NCBI RefSeq assembly: GCF_014257025.1
Contig: NZ_JACMSF010000028.1
Span: forward strand, 1-64,000
DNA from: Streptomyces cupreus
GTDB taxonomy: Bacteria > Actinomycetota > Actinomycetes > Streptomycetales > Streptomycetaceae
DNA length: 64,000 nucleotides
Direction of reading: 5' to 3'
In this document: in pieces, positions 43,997-53,303 of the stretch
Layout of the letters: each line of letters starts with the position of its first letter
Numbering within the stretch: position 1 is the stretch's first letter
Position numbers and translations under genes: made by a program
Notes under the pieces: generated by a model
Told to the model about the DNA's origin: nothing
What the model saw: the letters and a program-made list of their open reading frames with translations, nothing else
Databases searched by the model: none

Positions 43997-46957
43997 TCAG
44001 CCTCCGCTTGAAATGCGCGACGGGGGCGCCTCTGGCCGTCCCGCGACAAGCTGCCGCGCGCGCTGCCACACCGCCCTCGCGGTTTCCCTGTCACCCGCGT
44101 GCAGGTGAGTGTCTCCGAGTCGGAGCAGCGTCCCCACTGCCGTGTACGCGTCGCCGGTCTCAGTCATCAGGTCCAGCGCCGTGCGGTAGCAGTCCACGGC
44201 CGCCTCGTAGTCTCTGAGGTGGTGTCGCACGTGCCCCAGACTGGCCCAGGCGTATGCCTCATGCTGCGGGACGTCCAGAGGCCGGAAGCACTCCACGGAC
44301 CTGCGACAGTATGGGAGTGCTTCAAGGTGCCGGCCAAGGAGCGTCAGGCTCCAGCCGACCGCATTGCAGCTCTCTGCCTCCAACAGCCGGTCCTGGGACT
44401 GCTCCGCCAGGCGCAGCGCCTCCAGGGAGCGGAGCAGAGCGGCGTAGTCCTGGCCTGCATTGTGCGGGAGCGCGGCGAACTCAAGGTGGACGCGGGCGCG
44501 TTCGACGTCCTGGGCGCGCACAAGGGCCTCTGCGGTGTCGAGGTGCTGGAAGGCTTCTTCGTGCTGGTGCATTCTGCCTAGGCTTGCGGCCATGGCCCGG
44601 TGAAGCCTCGACTGCTCGGCGGAATCCGCGCCGCGCTCGGCTGCTGCAAGTGCGACGCTCAGGACCGCGATCGCCTCGAAGGAGCGGCCCTGCGTGGTGA
44701 GGTAGCTGTACAGGGGCCAGGCCAGTTGGCAGGCGTAGGAGTCGAGGCCGGTCTCGGCTTCCTGTCGCAGGCACGCCTGGAGCACACGCTCCTCCGTGCA
44801 GTACCAGCGCATCATCTCGTCGAGGCCGACGAATCGTTCTGGGGTAACCGGATCTGACGGCTCCGTGATGTTGTGCACGTCATGCCCGAGCCGCGGGTCA
44901 CCGGCGGAGGCTGTGTGGAGATAGTGGTTGTACATACGCCGGGAAGCTTCGTCGCGTAGTTCGTTCGTCTCGTGCTGTTGGGTGAGTTCTCTCGCATACG
45001 TCTTCAAGAGGTCGTGGAAGACGAAGCGGCCGACCCTGGTTTCGTTGATCATGCGTGTCCGGGTGAGCTCGGTCAGCAGGCGGCGTGTCGTGGACGGGAG
45101 CAGGCCGGCAAGGCTTGCCGCGGCTGCGGTGGAGACGTCGGGGCCAGGGTGGAGGGCCAGCAGGCGGAACAACCGGGCGGCGGGCGGCGTCAGGGCCTGG
45201 TACGACCAGGAGAAGACCGTCCGTACGTCGGCAGTGTCGTCCGTTCCTGACCACGCGTCGAGGCTGCTTTTGGTGGCGCGCATTTCGTCAGCAAGGGAGC
45301 GCAGTGAGAAACCCGGATGCAGTGTGGCCCGCGCGGCGGCAATGGCCAGAGCCAGGGGCAACCGGGCGCAGCTGCTGATGATCTCCTCGACGGCCTGCGG
45401 TTCGTCACGGACTCGTATCGCTCCTAGACGCCGGGTCAGTACTTCCCTCCCTTCTGAGACGGGCGGCACGTCCAGGTTCAGTGCCTGTACCCCCTCCATG
45501 GTGACAAGGCCGTGCAGTTGGTTGCGGCTGGTGACGATGGCCATGCATCCAGGTGCCGCTGGGAGGAGGGGCCGGACCTGGTTCTCGTCGCGTGCGTTGT
45601 CCAGAACGATCAGGACCCGTAGGCGGGCTAGCAGCGTACGCAGCAGTGCGGTACGCGCGCCGCGAGCGGAAGGCAGGGACACGAGTGAAACACCCAGGGC
45701 GGTGAGGAATCCGTGAAGTGCTTCCTCGGGGTCCATGGCGGGGCCGTCCGCGCCGAACCCGTTCAGGTCGACGAAGAGCTGTCCGTCGGGGAAGCGGTCG
45801 CTCACCTGGTGGGCGAAGTGCAGGGCGAGCGTGGTCTTGCCGACGCCGGGGACACCGCCGATTACGGTGATCGACGGTGCTGTGCCTCCCCGCTCGGCGT
45901 CCGGCAGCAGGTCGTGCAGCAGGTCGAGTTCGGCCTGGCGTCCGGTGAAGAAGGCTGAATCAGCCGGCAACTGAGCGGGCCTGGCCATAGCAGGTCGCTC
46001 CAACCGATCGTTCGGCTCGCTCTGAGCGGTGAGCGGATCGGGCCCCGGTGGCCCCACCGCGGCGGGCGCCACGTCTGCTGCCGGGCGGGCCTCGCCGTGG
46101 GCTTCCGGGGTGAAGCCCACGTGGAGCTCCGGCTGGTCATGGCCGAGGGCGAACCCTGGCTGTGCCATCCGCTTGATGAAAGCGAAGTCGTGGCGCAGGA
46201 TCGCCTCCTGCAGGCCTCTGATTCGGGGGCCGGGCAGTAGGCCGAGCTCGCTGGACAGATACGCACGAAGCTGTTCGAAACGCGCCAGCGCGTCAGCGTG
46301 ACGGCCGGTGAGGTAGAGGGCGCACATCAGCAGACTCCAGGCCACCTCCCTCAGCGGCTGGCGTGCGGTGAGCGCTTCCGCGGCGGTCACGGCAAGTTGG
46401 GGGGCCGCGTCATGGACCAGCGTGCAGATGTGCAGTTCCTCGGCCGCCCCCCAGGCGGCTTCCATCTGAGCCGCGTACCGGGTCGCGAAGGGGTAGTCGC
46501 GGGCATCCTCAAGCGGCGTTCCCCGCCACAGAGTCAGGGCGCGCTCTACCTCTCGGCGGGCGTCTCGCACCCGGCCTCTTGCCAGCGCATGGGCCGCCTG
46601 CCTCACGCCGTGCTCAAACTGCACTGTGTCCAGGCTCTCGCGAGGAACGCGCAGCGCATACCCCCGGGACTCCCTCACCAGCAGACCCGCCTTGCCGTGA
46701 GGAAGGCGCCTCGGCTCCAGCACGGAGCGGATCCTGCTGACGTTGGCCTGCAGGGATGCCACGGCCCCCGACGGCGGGCGCCCTGCCCATAGGTCCTCGC
46801 AGAGGCGGTCGATGGAGACCGCCCGTCCCTCCTCCAGTAGCAGCCGCACCACAAGCACGCGCCGTTTCGGCGGTCCGAGGTCCAGATCGGCCCCGGCCCG
46901 CCTCACTGCCAGCGGGCCCATGAGACCACACCAGAGGCCTCCAGCTGTGCTGTCCAC
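43997..46957 (-). CDS. AfsR-type regulator: wHTH-BTAD, NB-ARC, TPR
   Basis: A 986-residue regulator starting at the GTG at 46957 (GAGGAG nine bases upstream). Residues about 15-95 are an OmpR-type winged helix (LGPPKRRVLVVRLLLEEGRA, VASLQANVSRIRSVLEP). Residues about 100-250 are the BTAD domain. Residues about 340-620 are an NB-ARC NTPase with GGVPGVGKTTLALHFA (Walker A), LLARLRVLIVLDNARDENQV (Walker B) and LPLALAIAAARA. Residues 700 to the end are TPR repeats (YCRRSVECFRPL, DYEAAVDCYRTALDLM). AfsR in Streptomyces is a phosphorylated ATPase that activates secondary metabolism. The longer open frame upstream is antisense to an IS remnant and is not coding. Confidence 0.93.
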   Translation of the reverse strand: MDSTAGGLWCGLMGPLAVRRAGADLDLGPPKRRVLVVRLLLEEGRAVSIDRLCEDLWAGRPPSGAVASLQANVSRIRSVLEPRRLPHGKAGLLVRESRGYALRVPRESLDTVQFEHGVRQAAHALARGRVRDARREVERALTLWRGTPLEDARDYPFATRYAAQMEAAWGAAEELHICTLVHDAAPQLAVTAAEALTARQPLREVAWSLLMCALYLTGRHADALARFEQLRAYLSSELGLLPGPRIRGLQEAILRHDFAFIKRMAQPGFALGHDQPELHVGFTPEAHGEARPAADVAPAAVGPPGPDPLTAQSEPNDRLERPAMARPAQLPADSAFFTGRQAELDLLHDLLPDAERGGTAPSITVIGGVPGVGKTTLALHFAHQVSDRFPDGQLFVDLNGFGADGPAMDPEEALHGFLTALGVSLVSLPSARGARTALLRTLLARLRVLIVLDNARDENQVRPLLPAAPGCMAIVTSRNQLHGLVTMEGVQALNLDVPPVSEGREVLTRRLGAIRVRDEPQAVEEIISSCARLPLALAIAAARATLHPGFSLRSLADEMRATKSSLDAWSGTDDTADVRTVFSWSYQALTPPAARLFRLLALHPGPDVSTAAAASLAGLLPSTTRRLLTELTRTRMINETRVGRFVFHDLLKTYARELTQQHETNELRDEASRRMYNHYLHTASAGDPRLGHDVHNITEPSDPVTPERFVGLDEMMRWYCTEERVLQACLRQEAETGLDSYACQLAWPLYSYLTTQGRSFEAIAVLSVALAAAERGADSAEQSRLHRAMAASLGRMHQHEEAFQHLDTAEALVRAQDVERARVHLEFAALPHNAGQDYAALLRSLEALRLAEQSQDRLLEAESCNAVGWSLTLLGRHLEALPYCRRSVECFRPLDVPQHEAYAWASLGHVRHHLRDYEAAVDCYRTALDLMTETGDAYTAVGTLLRLGDTHLHAGDRETARAVWQRARQLVAGRPEAPPSRISSGG

Positions 46958-47149
46958 CGTCCGCTCCTCAACCAAATCCCGCTCCTTGGCCGCCCCCGGG
47001 CGGCGTCCTCCAAGACCGGCGACGGCCGGCGCTGCTCTGCGTGACGCAGCAGCTTCACGCGCTCGACGTCGCCCGGCACCGCTGCCTTTGGGGCGCTCAG
47101 CTCTGCGCCCAGAACCGTTCAAAGGCTGCCGCTGCCACATCAGTGCGCT

Positions 47150-47560
47150 CGTGCATCCACAAGTGGCCGCGCCCGGCAAGTCCTCGCGCTGCTCGACGAA
47201 CGTGCAGGTCGTCACCGGCGCCGACAGCCGCCTGGTGGTGGCGATCGGGCTGCCGCTGCCCGGCAGCCGCAACGACTGCCGGGCGTTCACGGGCCCGGCG
47301 TCGACCGGGCCTGTCGGCGGAGCACCGATCATCGCCGACGGCGGATGCCAGGCACCGGCCTGCCCATCCCGCACCGCAAACGCCCCGCGGGCAGACACAA
47401 CTCACCCGCAACAAGAAGCGGAGAACGCCGTCCATCGCCGGGCGCGAGCACGGTGGAGCACGCCCTGTCCCGGTTGAAGAACGGGATCCTGCGCGACTGC
47501 CGGCTCAAGGCAACGGCGCCCACCAGGCCACACTCGGCATCGCCCGGCTCCACAAATCGA
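47150..47560 (+). pseudogene. IS5-type transposase remnant, several frames
   Basis: Plus-strand pieces read NVQVVTGADSRLVVAIGLPL, then GSRNDCRAF, IADGGCQAPACPSRT and, in another frame, STVEHALSRLKNGILRDCRL. These are the DDE core and the terminal Glu segment of an IS5-family transposase of the same kind as the scraps at 31477-31618 and 56560-56838. At least two frameshifts; inactive. Confidence 0.75.
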
Positions 47561-47654
47561 ACGAGCGCAGCGGCTCCCGGCCACCGTTCCTCCGCTCGCC
47601 CTGCCCTGACCCCACAGGCGCGGCGGCTTGCCGCCGCGTCGGCGAGCTCCGGTG

Positions 47655-49073
47655 TCAGTGCGCCTCAATAGTCGCCAGCAGCTGCACACGGTCGAGGCCG
47701 GGGTAGGCGTAGCAGGGGCCTCCAGCCCCGAGTTCACTGATGCGCTCCACCAGTCCCGGTCGGGCCAGCACCTCTGCTGGGCCGGCGAGCATGCAGCCGA
47801 CCTCGGCGTAGCTCCGCAGCACCCAGGGGTCACGGAGGCGGACCGCGTCCAGCATGCTGCGCAGGTTCCAGTCGCCGTCGTCAGTTGTGTAGCTCTCGCC
47901 GCGGATCTCGGCATCGATCTCGGCGAGCCGGTGCTCGTCCCAGTTCAGGGATCCGCGCCAGATGGGCTCAAGCAGTTCCTTCGTGTCACGGTCAAAGTGC
48001 TGTGCGAGCTCGACCGGGTTGTACGGCCCGAACTTGCGGAGGGATTCCCGGAGCAGCAGGGCATGGCGGACCCCCATCGTCATGCCCATGCCGTTCTGTG
48101 GGTTGGTGGTGGCCCATGAGTCGCCGACCGCTACGAGTCCCGTGACCACCGGTGTCTCATCCACGATGTATGTGCGGCGCCTGCTTTCGGTCCCGCCCAT
48201 GACATTGACCCCGGTGATCGGTTCGCCGGCCAGCCAGTGCGCAACGTCGGGATAGCCAGCGGCAACTCGGGTCCACACGCCCGCGTCCTTGAGACCTCTC
48301 AGCTGTTGGTCACGGCCGGAGGTGACGAGAGTGAGCGACCACGTTCCGTTGTCCCCGGGCGCGGTGATGGCCGAGACGCTGTTGTAGTGAAAGATGGGCC
48401 ACGTCGGCTGGGCGGGCAGGTCACCGGTCTGGGAGCGGAAGTAGCGGGTGTAGTAGCGGAAGCCGACGTTGGTCCGCTCTTCCGTCGGCGTGGCACCGAT
48501 GTCGGCGAGCAGGGTGGGTATCTGGGTACTGCGGCCGGTGGCGTCCACCACGAGGTCAGCGGTTATCGTCTCACCGGTGTTGGTGATCACCCCCACGACG
48601 TGGGGAGCCCCGAGCGTCCGAGCGTCGCCGGTCACCAGGCCGGTGACTCTCACATCACACCTCACGGTGATGCCCGGCGTCTCGCTCGCCTCCGCGAACA
48701 GGACCATCTCCAGGACGGGGCGCCTGGCGGCAACGGTCTCGAAGCGCCAATCGCCCTCCTGGCGTTCACCGACTTCGCCGACCCCGAAGGCCCCGCCGAT
48801 CATGTTGTGCGGCCGTCCCCCGGCGGCCAGCAACCGGGCTGCGGCAGATGGAAGTTCCCGGGCCAGCGTCTGGTAACCGGCCGGCATGAAGATGTGCGTG
48901 TGCCCGAACTGGGCAACGCCCGGTCGTTTCCATTCCCCGGCGAACACGGCGGCCTCTGTACGGGAGTCGGCGGGGTCACGGTCCAGCACGGTCACGCGAT
49001 GTCCATCCGCAGCGAGAAGCATCGCGGTGACGAGCCCCACCGGGCCGGCGCCGAGCACAAGAGTGTGTGGCAT
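47655..49073 (-). CDS. FAD-dependent monooxygenase/oxidoreductase
   Basis: A 472-residue flavoprotein starting at the ATG at 49073 after AGAGGAG. The N-terminal Rossmann motif is LVLGAGPVGLVTAMLLAADG (GxGxxG at 8-13) with VLDRD for the ribose. VVDATGRSTQIPTLLADIG and VAVGDSWATTNPQNGMGMTM are the later FAD-contact motifs. It belongs to the broad group-A flavin monooxygenase/geranylgeranyl-reductase-like fold; the substrate cannot be deduced. A frameshifted paralogue lies at 49760-51051 on the same strand, with a truncated sigma factor between them. No reductase partner is seen. Confidence 0.85.
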   Translation of the reverse strand: MPHTLVLGAGPVGLVTAMLLAADGHRVTVLDRDPADSRTEAAVFAGEWKRPGVAQFGHTHIFMPAGYQTLARELPSAAARLLAAGGRPHNMIGGAFGVGEVGERQEGDWRFETVAARRPVLEMVLFAEASETPGITVRCDVRVTGLVTGDARTLGAPHVVGVITNTGETITADLVVDATGRSTQIPTLLADIGATPTEERTNVGFRYYTRYFRSQTGDLPAQPTWPIFHYNSVSAITAPGDNGTWSLTLVTSGRDQQLRGLKDAGVWTRVAAGYPDVAHWLAGEPITGVNVMGGTESRRRTYIVDETPVVTGLVAVGDSWATTNPQNGMGMTMGVRHALLLRESLRKFGPYNPVELAQHFDRDTKELLEPIWRGSLNWDEHRLAEIDAEIRGESYTTDDGDWNLRSMLDAVRLRDPWVLRSYAEVGCMLAGPAEVLARPGLVERISELGAGGPCYAYPGLDRVQLLATIEAH

Positions 49074-49408
49074 GAACAGACTCCTCTGGTTAGTCGGTGC
49101 CGCCACTGTGTCTGCAGAAACTGCTCATCTCCCAGACCGAAAGATTGCTCAGTTTTGGCTTCCTCAGGCAGGCAGGAGCATCGGCCCCGCGTCCTCGGGC
49201 AGTTCTCCGCACGCCGTGCACTCCGCTGGAGGTTGTCGTGATCTCGGCGGATGATCCGAAGTGGATGGGTTACGGCTTCATGCAGGTGCTTGCGACATGC
49301 TCCGACGTAACGGGACGTTTGTTGCGGCCTGGTGTCTCATCGATCGTCGAATCCGGGTCGGCGTCGTCCCGTGCAGACCGCGGAGCTATCAGATCGGGCG
49401 TGGTGCCG
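49074..49408. other. Stretch between flavoprotein and sigma remnant, no gene seen
   Basis: About 335 bases upstream of the first flavoprotein gene, presumably holding its promoter. No family sequence or notable repeat was found. Confidence 0.4.
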
Positions 49409-49735
49409 TCAGGGGTGGAGGACGCCGCGGCTTTGGAGGATGGTGCGCAGTGCGCGCATGGCGTAGTGGCTGCGTGATTTGACGGTGCCGGGGCGTACGC
49501 CGAGGGTTTCGGCGGCTTGGGCGATGCTGTAGGCGCGGTAGTGCATGAGCGTGATGGCGTCCCGTTGGGCAGGCTTGAGCTGGTTGAGGGCGTCCAGGAC
49601 AACCTGTGTGGTGAGCATGGGCTCGATCGCGTCGTTGACGGTCAGGCCGACGTCGTCCACGGGTGGGGTCTCCTGGGGCCTGACGGCCCGGGCCCGGTGG
49701 TGATCGACGGCGAGGTTGCGCACGACGGTGAACAT
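49409..49735 (-). pseudogene. ECF sigma factor, 5'-truncated
   Basis: The frame opens MFTVVRNLAVDHHRARAVRP, which is the end of sigma region 2 in ECF factors. It runs through region 4 (LKPAQRDAITLMHYRAYSIA, then QAAETLGVRPGTVKSRSHYA) to a normal end (MRALRTILQSRGV). The first half, including most of the -10-recognition region, is missing; at 49740 the sequence changes directly into the intergenic edge of the second flavoprotein gene. It is therefore a truncated gene, unlikely to make a working sigma factor. No anti-sigma gene is adjacent. Confidence 0.82.
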
Positions 49736-49759
49736 CGAGGGCCGTATCGCAGTGTCAGC

Positions 49760-51051
49760 TCAAGTGCGGTGTCTGGGAACTGAGATGAGTTCCGCGAGAT
49801 CGGCGTAGCAGGGACCGGGCCGGGCTGAGGGGTCAGCCTCTGCCGCCAGGCGAACCGATCGAGTCAGCAAGGCGTGGGCCAGACCGGCCGTAGTCGGCCC
49901 TGGCCCGGCCGGCACCTCTGGGGCTTCCATCGCGCGGGAGGGGGCCCGCCGGCCCCTGCCCGCTCGCACCTGGAGCCGTTCCTCCCAGGCGGTGATCCCG
50001 TGGAGAAGCGGTGTCAAGGAGCTCTCGGTGAGACGGTCGAGGCGCATGGCGACCTCGTCGGGCACGCCCTGCCGCACGGCATCCCTCAACAGGACAGCAT
50101 GCAACAGGCCCATCGAGGGTCCGAGTCCGAGCAGCGGATTGACAGCCCCCCACGCGTCGCCGACGCTCACCGTTCCCGTCGCAACCGGCTGGCCGCCGCG
50201 GACGAACCGCCGATAGCAGCTCTCCAGCCGGGAGGTCACCCACACCCCGGGAAGAACCGGTTCGCCGAGCCGAGGCAGCCACGACGCATAGCGTGCGGCT
50301 ACGCGGTTCCGCATGGACAGCTGGCCCAGGGCGTACAGCTCGATGTCGTCGTCGTTGATGCACAACGTCATCGACCGGTGCCCACGCCTCGTCGAAGCCA
50401 CCGCGGCAGATACGCCGTCGAAGTGGTGCAGCGACCATGTCCCGGGATCGGTGGTGCTCTCCGGCGAACTGAAATGGCGTGTGTAGAACCGGAATCCGGC
50501 CTGCTGGTGCTCCTCCAGCGGTCTGGGAGCGCCGACATCGCTCAGCCACTTGACCATCTCCGAGCCACGGCCGGTCGCGTCGACGACCAGATCGGCAAGA
50601 ACGGCCTGAACGGTGTCGGTCAGTACCCCCTGGATGTGCGGCCTGCCGCGGAGGCGTTCCGTGCCGACCAGCAGAGAGACAGCACTGATCCCGTGCTCAA
50701 CTGTGATCCCGTCGGTTCGCGCGAGCTCCTCCCGGAGCACTGAGCAGACGAACGCCCGCGGCGCCACCCGGTCCGTCTCCTCGTCGCCGAGGAGAGGCGC
50801 AAGCCTTCGGGCGGCTTCGGGCAGTTCCTGGGCCAGGGCGTTCATCGCTGCGGGCAGAAGGAGAATCGGCGGCTCGTCGGCCGCCCCGGCCCGGCGTAAG
50901 CGCCAGGGAACCGGTCGACACCATCGGATCCTGCCGGCGAGCGCACAGTCTGAGGCCGCTTGTCGAGAACCGTCACCCGGTGCCCCTCGCCCGCCAGCAG
51001 CAAGGCGGTCACTGCGCCAACGGGACCCGCACCGCACACCACGACATGCAT
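49760..51051 (-). pseudogene. Second FAD-dependent oxidoreductase, one frameshift
   Basis: The first 70 codons (50842-51051) read MHVVVCGAGPVGAVTALLLA and VTVLDK, the FAD Rossmann motif. From about 50940 the family sequence continues in another frame: PPILLLPAAMNALAQELPEA, VVDATGRGSEMVKWLSDVG, VSVGDAWGAVNPLLGLGPSM. The two pieces together align with the flavoprotein at 47655-49073 along their whole length. One indel near 50930-50960 breaks an otherwise complete gene. It follows a small ORF and a MarR gene on the same strand, suggesting an operon regulated by the MarR protein. Confidence 0.75.
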
Positions 51052-51107
51052 CTCTCAGCCCTCCGTCTGACCGAACGACGAGAGCGTGCCTGTGCGTGTT
51101 GCTCACT

Positions 51108-51302
51108 TCACAGATCGGCTTCGTGCTCAAAAAGCGCCATCAGGGTGAGCAGGCAGTTGTCCAGTCGGCGCTGGCAGTGAGCCGTCGGCCGACGCAACTC
51201 CCGCTGCTCCTGAGCCACCGCGGCAATGCGAGCGGCACGGATGGCGTGCTCAGGGTCAGGAGCGGGCAGTGCGTCCAGCTCGTAGGCATCACGGCACCAC
51301 AC
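51108..51302 (-). CDS. Small helical protein between MarR and flavoprotein genes
   Basis: A 64-residue frame with a GTG start at 51302. Its ribosome-binding site (AAGGGG) overlaps the stop codon of the MarR gene seven bases upstream. The protein is helical and charged (EHAIRAARIAAVAQEQRELR, then RRLDNCLLTLMALFEHEADL). No family is recognised. The tight spacing with MarR on one side and the flavoprotein on the other (56 bases) supports a real gene in a three-gene operon. Confidence 0.55.
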   Translation of the reverse strand: MWCRDAYELDALPAPDPEHAIRAARIAAVAQEQRELRRPTAHCQRRLDNCLLTLMALFEHEADL

Positions 51303-51309
51303 AGCCCCT

Positions 51310-51849
51310 TCAGGCAGGTATGCCCAAGCGTCTGGTCAGCCCATTGAGGAAACGAATGCGTGCGTCGAACTCCTCGGGCGAGTAGCGGAGCGCCTGCCAT
51401 GCCTCAATCGCGAGGGCGTCCGCGCGAACGCGCAGGGCGTCGCCCGCTTCCGTGGTTGACACAAGTACTTGACGTCCCTCGCTCCGGCTCCGCTGCCTGT
51501 GCACGTATCCCGTGAGTTCCAGTCGCTTGACAAGCGGCGAGAGTGTGCCGGAGTCCAGGCTGAGGGTTTCGCCCAGATCCTTGATTCCAAGCGGCCCCTG
51601 GGCCCAGTGCACCCGCAGGACCAAGTAGTGCGGATCAGTAAGTCCAAGTTCGGCCAGGGACGGACGGTAGAAGTTGGCCAGGACCCGTGCAGCCACGTAT
51701 AGGGGGAAGCCAGGGTCGTCGCGCAATGCTCGGTCGTTGTGTTGAAGGTGAGCCGATGCAGGGCCGGCACAGTTGCCGTGGAGGATCTCCCGTCGCCGCA
51801 CGTGTACCGGTCGTGGACGACCGGGTCGCGGTATGTGCCGATGCGTCAC
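51310..51849 (-). CDS. MarR/OhrR-like regulator without the redox cysteine
   Basis: The body (about 45-179) reads GFPLYVAARVLANFYRPSLA, ELGLTDPHYLVLRVHWAQGP, GIKDLGETLSLDSGTLSPLV and KRLELTGYVHRQRS, a MarR winged helix close to OhrR. OhrR proteins sense organic peroxides through an N-terminal Cys at the CFALY position; here it is GFPLY, so this protein cannot use that cysteine. The true start is probably internal to the given frame, near codon 35-45, since the first 35 residues look non-native. It lies upstream of the small ORF and the flavoprotein and probably regulates them. Confidence 0.8.
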   Translation of the reverse strand: MTHRHIPRPGRPRPVHVRRREILHGNCAGPASAHLQHNDRALRDDPGFPLYVAARVLANFYRPSLAELGLTDPHYLVLRVHWAQGPLGIKDLGETLSLDSGTLSPLVKRLELTGYVHRQRSRSEGRQVLVSTTEAGDALRVRADALAIEAWQALRYSPEEFDARIRFLNGLTRRLGIPA

Positions 51850-52185
51850 ACTCAGCTGAATGCCGATCTCGGCGTTGGACAGGCCCGAGGCGATCAGCAG
51901 GGGTACCTAACGCTCCCGGGCGTCGAAACGTCCAGGCCCGCGCACACCGTCGTCGGTACGGACGCATTGCCCGCGCAGGCGCTTCAACCGATGTGTGACA
52001 GCGGGAGTCAGGATTCTGTCCGGCCACGACACCCTTCGCGGCGGTGATCGCGCCGAGTCCGGCCTGTCCGCAGTCGGTGGGGCTGGTGCCGGCGCCCTCC
52101 CTGATGGAACGGCCCCGGCCCAGTGTCGTACCCATAGACATCGGCAGGCCGCCCGGGATGGATGGGCTGACAGCGACGTGGCTGA
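51850..52185. other. Stretch between MarR and MBL genes
   Basis: About 335 bases. A minus-strand frame starting with a GTG that overlaps the MBL stop (GTGA, 52187) reads MSMGTTLGRGRSIREGAGTS and then loses protein character; it may be the stump of a coupled gene. Nothing else recognised. Confidence 0.35.
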
Positions 52186-53130
52186 TCACCTCGTCGGACG
52201 GATACCGACCACCGGCTCCAGCCGGAAGGCGTCGCCCCTGGTGACCACACGGCCCGCGGTCGGCGGGGGAAAATGGGTACCGAGGACCAGCGTCCCGGTG
52301 TCGGCGACAGCGGCAAGCAGTGCGCGGCGCGTGATTTCTGCCTGTGCAGGGCCGATGTCGACACAGCTGCCGATGTCCGGATGCGCGAACTGTACGGGGT
52401 GGTGGATGCAGTCACCGGTGATCAGCGCCTTGGCATCACCACCGCTGATCTGTACCGCCACATGACCGGGAGTGTGCCCGGGAGTCGGTATCAGGCGCAC
52501 CCCGTCGGCGATGTCGATCCCCCCGGTCGGCACCTCGACCCGATCGAGGAGCCCGGCGTCCTGGATCGGGTATACGGAGTCAATGAACATGTTGCGCCGC
52601 GGCTCGTCCATGTCGTAGGCGGCCCAGAAGTCGTACTCCGTCTTCGAGGTCACGTAGCGCGCGTTGGGAAAGGTGGGTACCCAGGCGTCGCCCTCGGCTT
52701 GTGTGTTCCATCCGACGTGGTCGGTGTGGAGGTGCGTCAGGACGACCCGGTCAATGGAGTCCGGGGGAAAGCCTGCGGCCGTGAGGCGGGCGAGATAGTC
52801 GGTGCGCAGGTCATGCCAGGCCGGGTTCGCGCGTGTCTTGCCGTTGCCTATTCCGGTGTCGACGAGAATGCGAAGCCCATTCACGACCAGCGCGAAGCTG
52901 TGGCTGTCGAGGTGCAGGATGCCGTCGCGGTCCGCGAAGTCGGGGCGGAGCCACTCCTGGCGGTTGACGACATTCTTGGTGGCGTGGGGCAGGAGCCAGG
53001 GACCCGTCTGCGGCGGCAGGCCCATCTCGTCGATGCGGTGGATCATGATGTCGCCGACGGCCCAGGGCGGGGCGGTGACGGGCGCGGCGACTTCGCTGAG
53101 CTGTGCTGGGCGCATGCGTGCTTCCATCAT
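52186..53130 (-). CDS. Metallo-beta-lactamase-fold hydrolase
   Basis: A 314-residue enzyme with the zinc-binding signature THLHTDHVGWN (HxHxDH), then PTPGHTPGHVAVQI, ALITGDCIHHP and VLGTHFPPPTAG. Together these supply the seven usual metal ligands. The arrangement resembles the lactonase / methyl-parathion-hydrolase branch rather than true beta-lactamases. Possible substrates are lactones or organic esters. There is no signal peptide. The ATG at 53130 is one of two adjacent ATGs. The paired 25-bp operators of region C lie 56-126 bp upstream, linking the gene to the hydrolase/MFS/amidase genes 14-20 kb away. Confidence 0.9.
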   Translation of the reverse strand: MMEARMRPAQLSEVAAPVTAPPWAVGDIMIHRIDEMGLPPQTGPWLLPHATKNVVNRQEWLRPDFADRDGILHLDSHSFALVVNGLRILVDTGIGNGKTRANPAWHDLRTDYLARLTAAGFPPDSIDRVVLTHLHTDHVGWNTQAEGDAWVPTFPNARYVTSKTEYDFWAAYDMDEPRRNMFIDSVYPIQDAGLLDRVEVPTGGIDIADGVRLIPTPGHTPGHVAVQISGGDAKALITGDCIHHPVQFAHPDIGSCVDIGPAQAEITRRALLAAVADTGTLVLGTHFPPPTAGRVVTRGDAFRLEPVVGIRPTR

Positions 53131-53185
53131 CTCTGGAGAAGGCGGTTGCCTGCGTGGGAACGCGCGGGGCCGGACAGGACCCCCG

Positions 53186-53256
53186 GCAAAAGCTATAGAT
53201 TAGCCTTAAGGAAGAGTATGCCCCTGGGTACGTTAATGCAAGTTGTTAGCTTTAAG
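53186..53256. promoter_or_regulatory. Paired 25-bp palindromic operators (region C)
   Basis: Site 1 (53186-53210) is GCAAAAGC-N9-GCCTTAAG; site 2 (53232-53256) is GTTAATGC-N9-GCTTTAAG. Starts are 46 bp apart, matching regions A and B. Region B site 1 and region C site 1 agree at 18 of 25 positions, including most of the spacer (TATNGATT). Confidence 0.75.
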
Positions 53257-53303
53257 GGGCGCCCTGGCACGAGGGGGCCGCTGGCGCCGTCCTGCCGCCA
53301 CTG

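Noticed and set aside
51635..52189. Minus-strand frame after the MBL gene (GTGA overlap at 52187)
   Set aside because: The coupled start is attractive, but the sequence loses protein character after about 60 codons and then overlaps the MarR upstream region; left as part of an intergenic note.
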